Notes under the pieces: model-generated
Databases searched by the model: none
Told to the model about the DNA's origin: nothing
What the model saw: the letters and a program-made list of their open reading frames with translations, nothing else
DNA from: an uncultured Bacteroides sp.
GTDB taxonomy: Bacteria > Bacteroidota > Bacteroidia > Bacteroidales > Bacteroidaceae
Length of the DNA: 64,000 nucleotides
Reading direction: 5' to 3'
NCBI RefSeq assembly: GCF_963678845.1
Contig: NZ_OY787464.1
Location: forward strand, 1,302,001 to 1,366,000
Part shown: positions 43,137 through 52,120 of the stretch, piece after piece
Numbering within the stretch: the stretch's first letter is position 1
Layout of the letters: each line of letters begins with the position of its first letter
Made by a program: the position numbers and the translations under genes

Positions 43137-44345
43137 TTAGTGTGTTCTATTTCTGTCCACCTCAAGACGTTCGGCCATAGCTTTTGCCAGGTTCTCACAT
43201 TGAGTGTAGGTAATATCTTTCATACCTTGCTTCATTTCCACAGGATCACCTATCAGTTCAAACTTACTTTTCTCGGCATATTCAGCCAGTCTCTTGACGG
43301 CTGCACCTGCCCAGCAAAAAGAACCAAAATAACCAAGATAACGTCCCTTTATGTCTCTCACTTCTATTTTAGAAAGTAGAGATTCTACTTCAGGGAAAAG
43401 CTGGTTACTATAAGTGGGGCTTCCTATAATAAGTCCCTTATATTTGAATATATCTGCTATAATATATGACGGATGCGATTTAGATACATTGTGCATCACA
43501 ATATTCTTGATGCCACAAGCAGATAGTTCTGCTGCAATAGTTTCGGCCATCTGTTCTGTATTACCATACATGCTGCCATAAGCAATTACCACTCCTTCTT
43601 CAGCTTCATAACGGCTTAACTTATCGTATATTCCAATTACCCTCTCAATGTTCTCCATCCATACCGGACCATGAGTTGAACAAATAGCTGTAATGTTGAG
43701 TCCTTTTAACTTTTCAAGTGCTTTTTGAACCGGCGAACCATATTTTCCTACAATATTGGAATAGTAGCGTACCATTTCATCCCAGAATTTATCCACATTC
43801 ATGCGGGAATCAATAAAGCCGCCATCAAGTGTGCCGAAAGCACCAAATCCATCTCCAGAGAAGAGAACTCCGTCTGTTTCGTCAAAAGTCATCATGGTTT
43901 CGGGCCAATGAACCATTGGGGTAAGGTAGAACTTAAGCTTATGATGTCCTAAAGCAAGGAAATCTCCGTCTTTTACCAGATATTGTTCACCGGTAACACC
44001 ATAAAAGCCTTCAATCATTCCGAAAGTTTGCTTGTTACCCACAATAACTATATTGGGATAGTGCTGTTTAATCAAACGAATAGAACCAGAATGATCAGGT
44101 TCCATGTGATTTATAATCAAGTAATTAATAGGACGATCACCTATTACACTCTTTATCTTGCATAAGAAAGTTTCAAAATAGCACACATCCACCGTATCTA
44201 CCAACGCCACCAAATCATCATCAATAAGATATGAATTATAAGATACGCCGTAAGGCAACGGCCACATAGCTTCAAACAAACTTTTACTTCTGTCATTTAC
44301 ACCTACATAGTGAACTTTCCCTTTAATTGTAATCTTCTGTTGCAT
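43137..44345 (-). CDS. FprA-family A-type flavodiiron protein
   Basis: A 402-residue cytoplasmic protein: metallo-beta-lactamase-like domain (1-250) followed by flavodoxin domain (about 255-395). The diiron ligands show as NHMEPDHSG (His80, Glu82, Asp84, His85), PMVHWPE, FSGDGFG and STHGPVW; the FMN loop is YGSMYGNTEQ. Such proteins reduce O2 to water and/or NO to N2O, protecting anaerobes. No rubredoxin gene is adjacent, so the electron donor is unknown. Confidence 0.93.
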   Translation of the reverse strand: MQQKITIKGKVHYVGVNDRSKSLFEAMWPLPYGVSYNSYLIDDDLVALVDTVDVCYFETFLCKIKSVIGDRPINYLIINHMEPDHSGSIRLIKQHYPNIVIVGNKQTFGMIEGFYGVTGEQYLVKDGDFLALGHHKLKFYLTPMVHWPETMMTFDETDGVLFSGDGFGAFGTLDGGFIDSRMNVDKFWDEMVRYYSNIVGKYGSPVQKALEKLKGLNITAICSTHGPVWMENIERVIGIYDKLSRYEAEEGVVIAYGSMYGNTEQMAETIAAELSACGIKNIVMHNVSKSHPSYIIADIFKYKGLIIGSPTYSNQLFPEVESLLSKIEVRDIKGRYLGYFGSFCWAGAAVKRLAEYAEKSKFELIGDPVEMKQGMKDITYTQCENLAKAMAERLEVDRNRTH

Positions 44346-44373
44346 AATATCTGTATCCTTCTAAATTTAACAG

Positions 44374-44381
44374 CAAAAATA
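44374..44381 (-). promoter_or_regulatory. -7 promoter box for the flavodiiron gene (TATTTTTG)
   Basis: CAAAAATA on the plus strand, 29 nt before the start, in the short gap after the radical SAM gene. Confidence 0.45.
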
Positions 44382-44392
44382 ACCTTTTTATC

Positions 44393-45310
44393 TTAATATC
44401 TATATAGTTTTCCCTGATAAGCTTCCCGTTCACGCATTCTTTTTTTCACCCTATCGGTAAACTCATAATTCTTCAGTCCCCAATCCGGCGCAATAAGCAG
44501 TTCTTTCGGAGATTGGGACACAAAGCGTTCCAAAACCATATCGGGACGAAGTCTTTCCACATAATCAATTACCAAATCTATATACTCGTCTACCTGATAC
44601 AAATGAAAATCTTCGGGATGTTCTTCAAACTCACGCGCCATCTTTGTTCCCTTTATTAATTGCAACTGATGCATTTTCAATGTAGTAAGCGGAAGTTCCG
44701 ACAGTTTTTCAGCCTGACTAACAATCATTTCATGTGACTCTCCCGGCAATCCCAATATCACGTGACCACCGGTAAGAATTCCTCTGGAAGCAGTTCTTTG
44801 CACAGCATCCATCGTATCGGCATAGGTATGTCCGCGATTAATCAGGCGAAGAGTTTCATCATTTGTACTTTCAATGCCATATTCAACAAGAAGGAAAGCA
44901 CCTTTTTGCAGTTCCTCCAGATAATTAAGCAAAGCATCTGGCATACAATCAGGACGAGTTCCGATAACAAGTCCCACTACCCCATCTACACTAAGAGCTT
45001 CTTCATATTTTCTTTTTAGCTCATCAAGCTCAGAGTAAGTATTCGTATAAGCCTGAAAATAGGCCAGATATTTCATCTCCGGATATTTGCGGGAGAAAAA
45101 CATACGCCCTTCTTCCAACTGTTCTTTAACTGATTTCTCAGTTTTGCAATATTCCGGATTAAAAGTCTGGTTATTACAATAAGTACAACCGCCATTGCCC
45201 TTTACACCATCCCTATTGGGGCAGGTAAAACCGGCATTGAGGGAAATCTTCTGAACTTTACCATCAAAATACTTTCGCAAAAAAGAAGAAAAGTCGTTAT
45301 AGGCAGACAT
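44393..45310 (-). CDS. TIGR01212 (YhcC) family radical SAM protein
   Basis: A 305-residue protein. The [4Fe-4S] cluster cysteines Cys30, Cys42 and Cys45 sit in GFTCPNRDGVKGNGGCTYCN, the spaced CX11CX2C pattern special to this family. FQAYTNTYSELDELK and VGLVIGTRPDCMPD are also typical. The family's substrate is not firmly known; links to tRNA or ribosome modification have been proposed. Own promoter at 45339. Confidence 0.92.
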   Translation of the reverse strand: MSAYNDFSSFLRKYFDGKVQKISLNAGFTCPNRDGVKGNGGCTYCNNQTFNPEYCKTEKSVKEQLEEGRMFFSRKYPEMKYLAYFQAYTNTYSELDELKRKYEEALSVDGVVGLVIGTRPDCMPDALLNYLEELQKGAFLLVEYGIESTNDETLRLINRGHTYADTMDAVQRTASRGILTGGHVILGLPGESHEMIVSQAEKLSELPLTTLKMHQLQLIKGTKMAREFEEHPEDFHLYQVDEYIDLVIDYVERLRPDMVLERFVSQSPKELLIAPDWGLKNYEFTDRVKKRMREREAYQGKLYRY

Positions 45311-45338
45311 ATAATTCGTTCTGTTTTTTATTTAATCG

Positions 45339-45346
45339 CAAAGTTA
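45339..45346 (-). promoter_or_regulatory. -7 promoter box for the YhcC-like gene (TAACTTTG)
   Basis: CAAAGTTA on the plus strand, 29 nt before the start. Confidence 0.6.
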
Positions 45347-45485
45347 AGTATTTTATTTAAATAAGGTTCGCCATTTCTTCATTTACAATAATAATTGCCC
45401 CCTGAGGTTTATTTTACATTTCCTCTTTTCATCTTAATTTATCTTCCGCGTTCTTTTTTAAATTATAAACCAGTAATTTATATTC

Positions 45486-45562
45486 TCTTGTACAAAAGAA
45501 TGCATTCTTCTGTACAAAACAATTAATTCTTTTGTACAGGACAATTATTTGTTTTGTACAAG
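45486..45562. repeat. Exact 22-bp-period palindrome island 5 (four TGTACA cores)
   Basis: TGTACA at 45489, 45511, 45533 and 45555, spacing exactly 22, 22 and 22. Each core lies in an extended TTTTGTACAAAA-like palindrome, and the spacers are A+T-rich with ATTCTT or AATT. The spacing is preserved though the arms have diverged. Confidence 0.85.
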
Positions 45563-45666
45563 CAAAGATATAATATCTTAGACTGTTTTTATTTTCCTTT
45601 AGTCAGATTTTGCAAACATAACGGAACATACAATAGCTACAAAACAGCTATTTTTTAAACGAAAAC

Positions 45667-45848
45667 GTGAGGGATGGCCCTAAAAGTGATGGATGAGAAC
45701 TTTTGATCCTCATCCATCACTTTATTAACTATCTTAGAATTAACAATTTATATTTTAGACCGTGAGGGATGAGTGAGAGATGAATTTATTATATTCAGAG
45801 TGTACAAACTATAAATCAATCCTTTAGCATTATAGAAGTGAGGGATAA
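45667..45848. repeat. GTGAGGGATG repeat region with a 15-bp inverted repeat
   Basis: GTGAGGGAT(G/A) at 45667, 45762 and 45838, with close variants GTGATGGATG at 45686 and GTGAGAGATG at 45773. AAAGTGATGGATGAG (45683-45697) pairs perfectly with 45709-45723. At 45762 two copies are in tandem with an 11-bp period. The layout of short tandem units at inverted ends recalls elements A and B. Confidence 0.65.
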
Positions 45849-45996
45849 AGAATATTTTAAAAAAAACACATTTAGAAATCAGAAAAAACAATCCTTTGAA
45901 AGAAAAGTATGCTTACGATCCGTGGGGAGCTCCTCATCTTGATTATATAAAAATAACTTTTAAGAAATGCTTATGTACAGAATCGATTAAAATGTT

Positions 45997-46004
45997 TACT
46001 TTTG
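45997..46004 (+). promoter_or_regulatory. -7 promoter box for the S9 peptidase gene (TACTTTTG)
   Basis: Consensus match 33 nt before the ATG at 46037. It fixes the start downstream of the longest ORF start. Confidence 0.6.
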
Positions 46005-46036
46005 TGGAGTATAACAGAAATCAGATGTATTGCAAT

Positions 46037-48244
46037 ATGAAAAAAATTAATTTACTATTGATATTTTGTGCTCTTTCCTTGGCCATCTATGCTCAGGACA
46101 GCAAAGTATTAACATTAAAAGATGCTATAACAGGCAGATACAGTGGCGAAAGATTAGGCGAGTTAGTGCCTATGTCCGATGGAGAACATTACACAATGAT
46201 GAGTAATGACAGAAAACGCATTGTAAAATATTCGTTCAAGACTGGGAAAGAAGTGGAGACACTGTTCGACGTTTCAACAGCGCGTGAATGTACATTCAAA
46301 TCCTTTGATGGTTATCAGCTATCTCCTGATGAAACTAAAATTCTTATTCAGACAGAAACAAAACCTATCTACCGCCGTTCATTTACTGCCGTTCACTATG
46401 TTTATACAATAAAACGTAATCTGGTAGAAAAACTTTCAGACGGAGGTCCTCAACAGGTCCCTACTTTTTCTCCTGATGGAAACATGGTGGCTTTCGTAAG
46501 AAACAATAATATCTTTCTGGTGAAGTTCCTTTATGGCAACAGCGAATCACAAGTTACTACCGATGGTTCATTTGGCAAAATAATTAATGGAGTACCCGAT
46601 TGGGTTTATGAAGAGGAGTTTGAATACAATCGGGCATTTGAATTTACTCCAGATAACCTGATGATTACTTTTGTCCGCTTCGACGAAACAGCTGTACCTT
46701 CTTATTCTTTTCCTTTGTATGCCGGACAATTTCCTACAAACAAAGAGAACGAATATTATCCCGGAAGCTATTCGTATAAATACCCTAAATCCGGACAGGC
46801 AAATTCAACTGTGTCTGTGCACTCTTTTGATATCAAATCAAAGGTGATCAGAAAATTAAATATTCCTATTGGTACAAAAGATTATATTCCCCGAATTCGT
46901 TTTACCAAAGATCCAACAAAACTGGCTGTTATGACATTGAACCATACACAGAACCAGTTTGATATGTATTTTGTGAATCCTCGTTCCGGAGTGGCTAAGT
47001 TAATATTAAGAGATGAAAGCAAGTACTACATCAATGAAAATAACTTCGACAACATTGTTTTCTATGATAACAATTTTAGCTTCTTTAGCGAGAAAGACGG
47101 ATATAATCACCTTTACTGGTACTCTATCGGAGGAAACCTGCTTAAGCAAGTAACAAAAGGTAATTTTGAAGTAAGCAAATACCACGGTTGGGACCCAACA
47201 ACAAACACTTTCTATTATGAAAGTAATGAAGGAGACCCGCTTCGTAAAGCTGTATATGCAATTGATGCCAAGGGCAGAAAAGAAAAGCTGACAAAGAAAG
47301 AAGGAACAAACAGTGCCATCTTTGGAAAAACAATGAAATACTTCATCAACACATATTCCAACCTGACTACTCCACCTGTTGTTACCTTGAATGATAATAA
47401 AGGGAAAGAGCTGGGCGTACTAATAAGCAACAGCAAACTGAAAGAGGAAATCAGTCAGATGGTTATGCCTAAAAAGGAATTCTTCACATTTACAACCTCT
47501 GCAGGAGTTCAACTAAACGGATGGATTATGAAGCCAGCCAATTTTGATGAATCAAAGAAATATCCGGTAATTCTTTACCAATACAGCGGACCAGGCACTC
47601 AACAAGTAGCAGATCGCTGGAACCTTGGAGAAACAAGAAGCGGATTGGGCTGGGAAGCTTATATGACCACACAAGGTTTTATTGTGGCTTGTGTTGACGG
47701 ACGAGGAACTGGTGGACGTGGAGCAGAATTCACAAAATGTACTTACATGAATTTAGGTGTAAAAGAAGCTCAGGACCAGGCAGAGACTGCTAAATATTTC
47801 AATAAGCAATCATACGTAGATAAAGGTAGAATTGGCATTTGGGGATGGAGCTATGGTGGTTATATGACTATCATGAGTATGAGCGAAGGCAGTAACGTGT
47901 TTAAAGCAGGAGTGGCCGTAGCACCGGTAACCGACTGGAAATTCTATGATTCAGTTTATACTGAACGTTTCATGAGAACTCCACAGGAAAATGCTGATGG
48001 TTATGCATCTTCCTCAGCATTTACACGTGCTGAAAATCTAAGCGGGAAACTACTGATTGTACATGGCATGGCGGATGACAATGTTCATTTCCAGAATACA
48101 GCCGAATACAGTGAACAATTGGTGCAAGCAAACAAACAATTTGATATGCAGGTATATACCAACCGTAATCACGGTATCTACGGAGGAAATACCCGTTATC
48201 ACCTGTTTACCAAGTTAACAGAGTTTTTCAAGACCAACCTGTAA
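46037..48244 (+). CDS. Exported S9 family prolyl dipeptidyl peptidase (DPP-IV-like)
   Basis: A 735-residue protein with a signal peptide (to about residue 20, IYAQ). Residues about 40-480 form the DPP-IV N-terminal beta-propeller (PF00930), with the substrate-binding double Glu in DWVYEEEFEY. The C-terminal hydrolase domain has GWSYGGYM with the nucleophile Ser605, HGMADDNVHF with the acid and RNHGIYG with the His, so the triad is complete. It would cut Xaa-Pro dipeptides from peptides in the periplasm. Start chosen at 46037 from the signal peptide and promoter. Followed by lipA after 40 nt. Confidence 0.93.
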   Translation: MKKINLLLIFCALSLAIYAQDSKVLTLKDAITGRYSGERLGELVPMSDGEHYTMMSNDRKRIVKYSFKTGKEVETLFDVSTARECTFKSFDGYQLSPDETKILIQTETKPIYRRSFTAVHYVYTIKRNLVEKLSDGGPQQVPTFSPDGNMVAFVRNNNIFLVKFLYGNSESQVTTDGSFGKIINGVPDWVYEEEFEYNRAFEFTPDNLMITFVRFDETAVPSYSFPLYAGQFPTNKENEYYPGSYSYKYPKSGQANSTVSVHSFDIKSKVIRKLNIPIGTKDYIPRIRFTKDPTKLAVMTLNHTQNQFDMYFVNPRSGVAKLILRDESKYYINENNFDNIVFYDNNFSFFSEKDGYNHLYWYSIGGNLLKQVTKGNFEVSKYHGWDPTTNTFYYESNEGDPLRKAVYAIDAKGRKEKLTKKEGTNSAIFGKTMKYFINTYSNLTTPPVVTLNDNKGKELGVLISNSKLKEEISQMVMPKKEFFTFTTSAGVQLNGWIMKPANFDESKKYPVILYQYSGPGTQQVADRWNLGETRSGLGWEAYMTTQGFIVACVDGRGTGGRGAEFTKCTYMNLGVKEAQDQAETAKYFNKQSYVDKGRIGIWGWSYGGYMTIMSMSEGSNVFKAGVAVAPVTDWKFYDSVYTERFMRTPQENADGYASSSAFTRAENLSGKLLIVHGMADDNVHFQNTAEYSEQLVQANKQFDMQVYTNRNHGIYGGNTRYHLFTKLTEFFKTNL

Positions 48245-48284
48245 AGTCATCTTTTAAACAAGATACTATCTGAGCACAACACAA

Positions 48285-49145
48285 ATGGAAAGAGTTAAGA
48301 AACCGGATTGGTTGAAAATAAGCATTGGAAGCAACGAACGCTACACAGACACAAAACGTATTGTAGAATCTCATAAACTTCATACGATTTGTAGTAGTGG
48401 GCGTTGCCCGAATATGGGCGAATGCTGGGGCGAAGGAACAGCCACTTTTATGATTTGCGGAGAAATCTGCACCCGTTCATGTAAGTTCTGCAACACTCTG
48501 ACAGGAAAGCCTCTGCCGTTGAATCAGGAAGAGCCCCTGCATGTAGCTGAATCTATCCGGTTAATGAAACTTTCTCATGCCGTAATAACGTCTGTTGACC
48601 GCGATGACCTACCGGATTTAGGAGCATCACACTGGTCTGATACTCTTTTCCAGATAAAACACATTAATCCGGAAACTACAATAGAGGTACTGATTCCCGA
48701 CTTTCAGGGAAGAATGGATTTGGTAGATCTGATTATTGCAGCCAAACCTGATATCATTTCACATAACATGGAAACCGTTCGTCGAATTAGTCCATCCGTA
48801 CGTAGTGCAGCAAATTATGAAACCAGTCTGAAAGTTATTAAAAGAATCGCCCAAAGTGGACTTGTAGCAAAGTCTGGAATCATGGTCGGTCTGGGTGAAA
48901 CAACTTCAGAAGTAGAGGAACTTATGGACGATTTACTGCAAAACGGATGCCATATACTTACCATCGGGCAATATCTTCAGCCATCACATAAACATTTCCC
49001 CGTAGCAGCTTATATAACTCCAGAACAATTTGATTCTTATAAAGAAACAGGATTAAATAAGGGCTTCAAGCAAGTGGAGAGTGCTCCCTTAGTCCGCTCT
49101 TCCTACCACGCAGAAAAACATATTCTTAACAAACACAAAATCTAA
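48285..49145 (+). CDS. lipA: Lipoyl synthase
   Basis: Radical SAM enzyme that inserts two sulfurs into octanoyl chains on lipoyl domains. A 286-residue protein. Auxiliary cluster cysteines Cys36, Cys41 and Cys47 (CSSGRCPNMGECW) and radical SAM cysteines Cys62, Cys66 and Cys69 (CTRSCKFC) are present, as is the C-terminal RSSYHAE whose Ser ligates the auxiliary cluster. No lipB is nearby. Confidence 0.97.
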   Translation: MERVKKPDWLKISIGSNERYTDTKRIVESHKLHTICSSGRCPNMGECWGEGTATFMICGEICTRSCKFCNTLTGKPLPLNQEEPLHVAESIRLMKLSHAVITSVDRDDLPDLGASHWSDTLFQIKHINPETTIEVLIPDFQGRMDLVDLIIAAKPDIISHNMETVRRISPSVRSAANYETSLKVIKRIAQSGLVAKSGIMVGLGETTSEVEELMDDLLQNGCHILTIGQYLQPSHKHFPVAAYITPEQFDSYKETGLNKGFKQVESAPLVRSSYHAEKHILNKHKI

Positions 49146-49200
49146 GAACCTATTCTACTTTATATTTGTTGAAGAATAAAGAAAAAGAATAGAAAAAACT

Positions 49201-50331
49201 ATGATCAGGAAATTTATAAAAAGCACATCCAGCCTGTTATTTATAAACGGAACAACCGGAGTGTTACCAATTATACTATGCATGATTCTAAGCGAATTCA
49301 TTTCTGCAACTATGGCCATCTATATAAGCTTTGCCATAGCCGCATTATGTTCGTTACTGATTTATTTAATAATAGGGCGTGGAGGTAGCCTTCTGCTTTT
49401 GTTAGCATCAACAGCATTACTCCTTTTATTGGGAATATCGACCTTAATTCCCGCTATAAATATACCAGAAGGGATGTTGGCATTTTACGCAGAAATAGGA
49501 ATAATAATTTTTGTTTCAGTAATCCTTTATGAAAACAGAAAAATAAAGAAAATATTCCTGAAAAAGAAATCATCACATTATGATGAGAATATAATGTATA
49601 GCATTGACTCTGGAGCTATATATTCACAGTTAATACAAGTGCTATGTATTCCGCATTTCATAATAGCATCTCTTCTCATTATTTTTTCATCACCATTGAG
49701 TAAGACTACAGAAGTGGTTTTGCTTCACATTCTGCCTCCAGTTATTCTTACCATAGCAATTATAACAAGTCAGATAGGACTATCCATTTTGCTGTCATTA
49801 TCTTCAAAGATTGAAAAGGTGCCAGTACTAAACGATAAAGGAGAAATCATTGATAAAAAGTACAGTTTTGAAACTTTCTATTACAAGAATCAATATATAA
49901 ATCCGGTTATCCGCATTGCTATTATTTCAAAGGGTATGTTGTTCCTTAGCCGACGATCAGATAAAGTCTGCTTTAATCCATCCAAAATTGATATCCCAAT
50001 GGAGTGTTACCTGCGCTATGATGAGAACCTGGAAGATGGGGTGAATCGCCTTATGAGAAGAGCCTTTACCCAGGAATCTGAACTAGAGCCCAGATTCAGT
50101 ATCAAATACAGATTCAAAAATAAAGAGACTAACCGCCTTATCTATCTTTATATACTATATGTTGATGATGACAGCCTACTCAGTTCTTCCAGATTTCGTG
50201 ACGGGAAGTTATGGACATTTCAGCAAATAGAAACAAACCTTGAGAAGAATTTCTTTGGTGAATGCTTTGAAAACGAGTACGACCAATTAAAGCAAGCCGC
50301 ACTCATAAGCGAGGAATTTAAAGAAGCTTAA
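49201..50331 (+). CDS. Polytopic membrane protein with degenerate Nudix-like C-terminal domain
   Basis: A 376-residue protein. Residues 1-115 and 140-205 contain about six hydrophobic helices; the C-terminal 150 residues are soluble. That part reads like a Nudix fold: VPVLNDKGEIIDKK, NPVIRIAIISKGMLFLSRRSD, then the region YDENLEDGVNRLMRRAF where the Nudix box should be, and IYLYILYVDDD. The GX5EX7REUXEEXGU consensus is not kept, so catalysis is doubtful. I do not recognise a named family. It stands alone after lipA and converges with the rsmI-like gene. Confidence 0.6.
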   Translation: MIRKFIKSTSSLLFINGTTGVLPIILCMILSEFISATMAIYISFAIAALCSLLIYLIIGRGGSLLLLLASTALLLLLGISTLIPAINIPEGMLAFYAEIGIIIFVSVILYENRKIKKIFLKKKSSHYDENIMYSIDSGAIYSQLIQVLCIPHFIIASLLIIFSSPLSKTTEVVLLHILPPVILTIAIITSQIGLSILLSLSSKIEKVPVLNDKGEIIDKKYSFETFYYKNQYINPVIRIAIISKGMLFLSRRSDKVCFNPSKIDIPMECYLRYDENLEDGVNRLMRRAFTQESELEPRFSIKYRFKNKETNRLIYLYILYVDDDSLLSSSRFRDGKLWTFQQIETNLEKNFFGECFENEYDQLKQAALISEEFKEA

Positions 50332-50349
50332 GTAATGCCTGATTTCAGT

Positions 50350-51054
50350 TTACTTATATATCAAGAAAATACAGGGTATTTTAGTAAGATCAGGTAGCTT
50401 ACCTTGCCATTCCTTCACTGTCTTAGTCTTAATAAACTCTCCTTCGCAAGTTATATTAGCAGCAATGCATAGTTTTGTCTGAGGACGGCAGTTATGCAAT
50501 ATATCTTCTGCCATCTTGTTATTACGATATGGCGTTTCAATAAATAACTGAGTTTGGTTCTCATTATATATACGTTGTTCCAGATGCTTTATTGTTTTTA
50601 CTCTCTCGGAAGGGTCAATTGGTAAATAACCATGAAAAGCAAAACTTTGTCCATTAAAACCGGAAGCCATAACCGAAAGGATTATAGAAGATGGTCCTAC
50701 CAGAGGTATTACTTTTAAGCTTTTACGCTGTGCCATAGCCACTACATCTGCACCCGGATCGGCCACAGCCGGACATCCAGCCTCAGATATCACTCCCATT
50801 GGTAAACCGGCAATCAGAGGTTTAAGATAGCCAGATATTTCTTCAGGAGAAGTATGTTTATTCAAAGGATAAAAAGTAAGAGAATCAATATCTATTTCTC
50901 TATCCACTTTCTTTAAAAAACGACGAGCCGAACGAATATCTTCTACAATAAAATGCTTTATTTGAATTGTAATTTCTTTGTTATAAGCAGGTAATACGGA
51001 TTCGATAGATGTTTCACCCAAAGTTACGGGCAAAAGGTATAAGGCAACTTCCAT
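50350..51054 (-). CDS. RsmI-like tetrapyrrole-methylase-fold SAM methyltransferase
   Basis: A 234-residue protein of the tetrapyrrole methylase fold (PF00590). GVISEAGCPAVADPGADVV (about 89-107) is the conserved turn shared with RsmI, and LVGPSSIILSVMASGFNGQSFAFHGYLP follows. RsmI methylates the 2'-OH of C1402 in 16S rRNA; this shorter Bacteroidetes paralogue lacks the C-terminal RsmI extension, so its target is uncertain. Last gene of fabI-gldB-rsmI-like, 12 nt after gldB. Confidence 0.85.
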   Translation of the reverse strand: MEVALYLLPVTLGETSIESVLPAYNKEITIQIKHFIVEDIRSARRFLKKVDREIDIDSLTFYPLNKHTSPEEISGYLKPLIAGLPMGVISEAGCPAVADPGADVVAMAQRKSLKVIPLVGPSSIILSVMASGFNGQSFAFHGYLPIDPSERVKTIKHLEQRIYNENQTQLFIETPYRNNKMAEDILHNCRPQTKLCIAANITCEGEFIKTKTVKEWQGKLPDLTKIPCIFLIYK

Positions 51055-51066
51055 TATTAGTTCACA

Positions 51067-52068
51067 TTAAGGGTTAAATCTTGCTTCAGCAAGCATCTTG
51101 GAATAATCAGTAATCTCCAATAATTCTTTCAAAGTAGTTTCTTTGTGATTCTTCATATAGGAATCTACTATTTGCATTCCCATCCACACGCCAACCATCA
51201 TTGGAGACTGATCACCAAAAAATGCGGTATTAGGGGCTGGCTTCATGTATTTGCGGATGACCATCGGGTCTGTACTTCTAAGATGTCCGCTCTGCACCAT
51301 ATATTCCCATATTTTCTTTTTGTTATACTCACACCACGCTTCTTCTTCTTTAGTATAGTCAAGCTCTTCTCCAAAAGTTTTATAATCCAGGGTCTGAGAA
51401 ACAATATAATGTATTACTCCTCTGTGAAGCATCACATCTATCAAATAGCCTTTATCTTTCTCCGGCAAAGGGTATTCACTTAACAGATAGAAGTTAAAAC
51501 AGTCAGGAAGGATTCGCTCCGGCTTCATACTTTTCCGTTGATAATCATAGAAATAACGTTTGTACAGCGGATAATCCTCTCCCATATATTTATCAATACT
51601 AAAGCCTAAAATGCTATCACCTACAACAACAGATTCGTTTAATGCAGATATCTGAGAATAAATATGGGGAATTTTAATTGAAGGAACTTGTTTCTTTAAT
51701 TTTCGGAATCCTTTGGTAAATCCCTTTTCAAGCCATCGCATGTTGTCATATTTGGCTATGGCATCTGTAGTTAGTTTACGCAAAGTGGTGTCGGAATAGA
51801 AAATTTTAAGCTTCTCGTTAATCTTATCATCATTAACTTGTCCCAAACGCAAAACATCTTCTATAAGATACTTGGTTGCCAAAAGATATTCCGTATTCAT
51901 TTTTTGAAGAGCAGAGAAACTATTAAATTCCACATACTCATTCAACACTTTATCATAACGGGATATTTGTATCTTTTTGCCCATACCATTCCCGTCCTTA
52001 TTACCTGAAGTAAATTTGCAGGAAAGAAAGACTAAACAGAAAAGAAAAAAGAATATGAATTTCCGCAT
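51067..52068 (-). CDS. gldB: GldB-type gliding-motility-associated lipoprotein
   Basis: A 333-residue lipoprotein (lipobox Cys in VFLSC, about residue 17). The body matches GldB: KIQISRYDKVL near the start, IGFSIDKYMGEDYPLYKRYFYDYQ-like sequence (LGFSIDKYMGEDYPLYKRYF, about 155-174), and FFGDQSPMMVGVWMGMQIVDSYM near the C-terminus. GldB is required for gliding in Flavobacterium; non-gliding Bacteroidales also carry it, so motility is not implied here. Known relatives share a DUF2268 protease-like fold; catalytic metal residues are not evident. Confidence 0.85.
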   Translation of the reverse strand: MRKFIFFFLFCLVFLSCKFTSGNKDGNGMGKKIQISRYDKVLNEYVEFNSFSALQKMNTEYLLATKYLIEDVLRLGQVNDDKINEKLKIFYSDTTLRKLTTDAIAKYDNMRWLEKGFTKGFRKLKKQVPSIKIPHIYSQISALNESVVVGDSILGFSIDKYMGEDYPLYKRYFYDYQRKSMKPERILPDCFNFYLLSEYPLPEKDKGYLIDVMLHRGVIHYIVSQTLDYKTFGEELDYTKEEEAWCEYNKKKIWEYMVQSGHLRSTDPMVIRKYMKPAPNTAFFGDQSPMMVGVWMGMQIVDSYMKNHKETTLKELLEITDYSKMLAEARFNP

Positions 52069-52080
52069 TATTATAAAGTG

Positions 52081-52114
52081 AACAGTGAAAAGTGATTACT
52101 CACTTTTCACTGTT
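52081..52114 (-). terminator. Perfect hairpin between fabI and gldB
   Basis: 15-bp perfect stem AACAGTGAAAAGTGA / TCACTTTTCACTGTT with a 4-nt loop, starting 7 nt after the fabI stop. No clear T-run follows on the minus strand, so it may attenuate or stabilise rather than end the transcript. Confidence 0.5.
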
Positions 52115-52120
52115 ATAAAT

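Larger units (their letters stand above)
45347..46036. other. Long divergent intergenic region with two repeat islands
   Basis: 690 nt before the peptidase start with no credible gene. It contains island 5 (45486-45562), a separate GTGAGGGATG repeat region (45667-45848) and the peptidase promoter at 45997. A longer ORF entering this region from the peptidase (start 45896) begins upstream of that promoter. Confidence 0.6.

Noticed and set aside
45486..45562. CRISPR array, suggested by regular spacing
   Set aside because: Conserved units are only 6-10 bp with 12-16 bp between, far below CRISPR repeat and spacer lengths, and no cas gene is in the window.
45896..46036. N-terminal extension of the S9 peptidase
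   Set aside because: The extension lies largely upstream of the promoter box at 45997, and the signal peptide begins at 46037.
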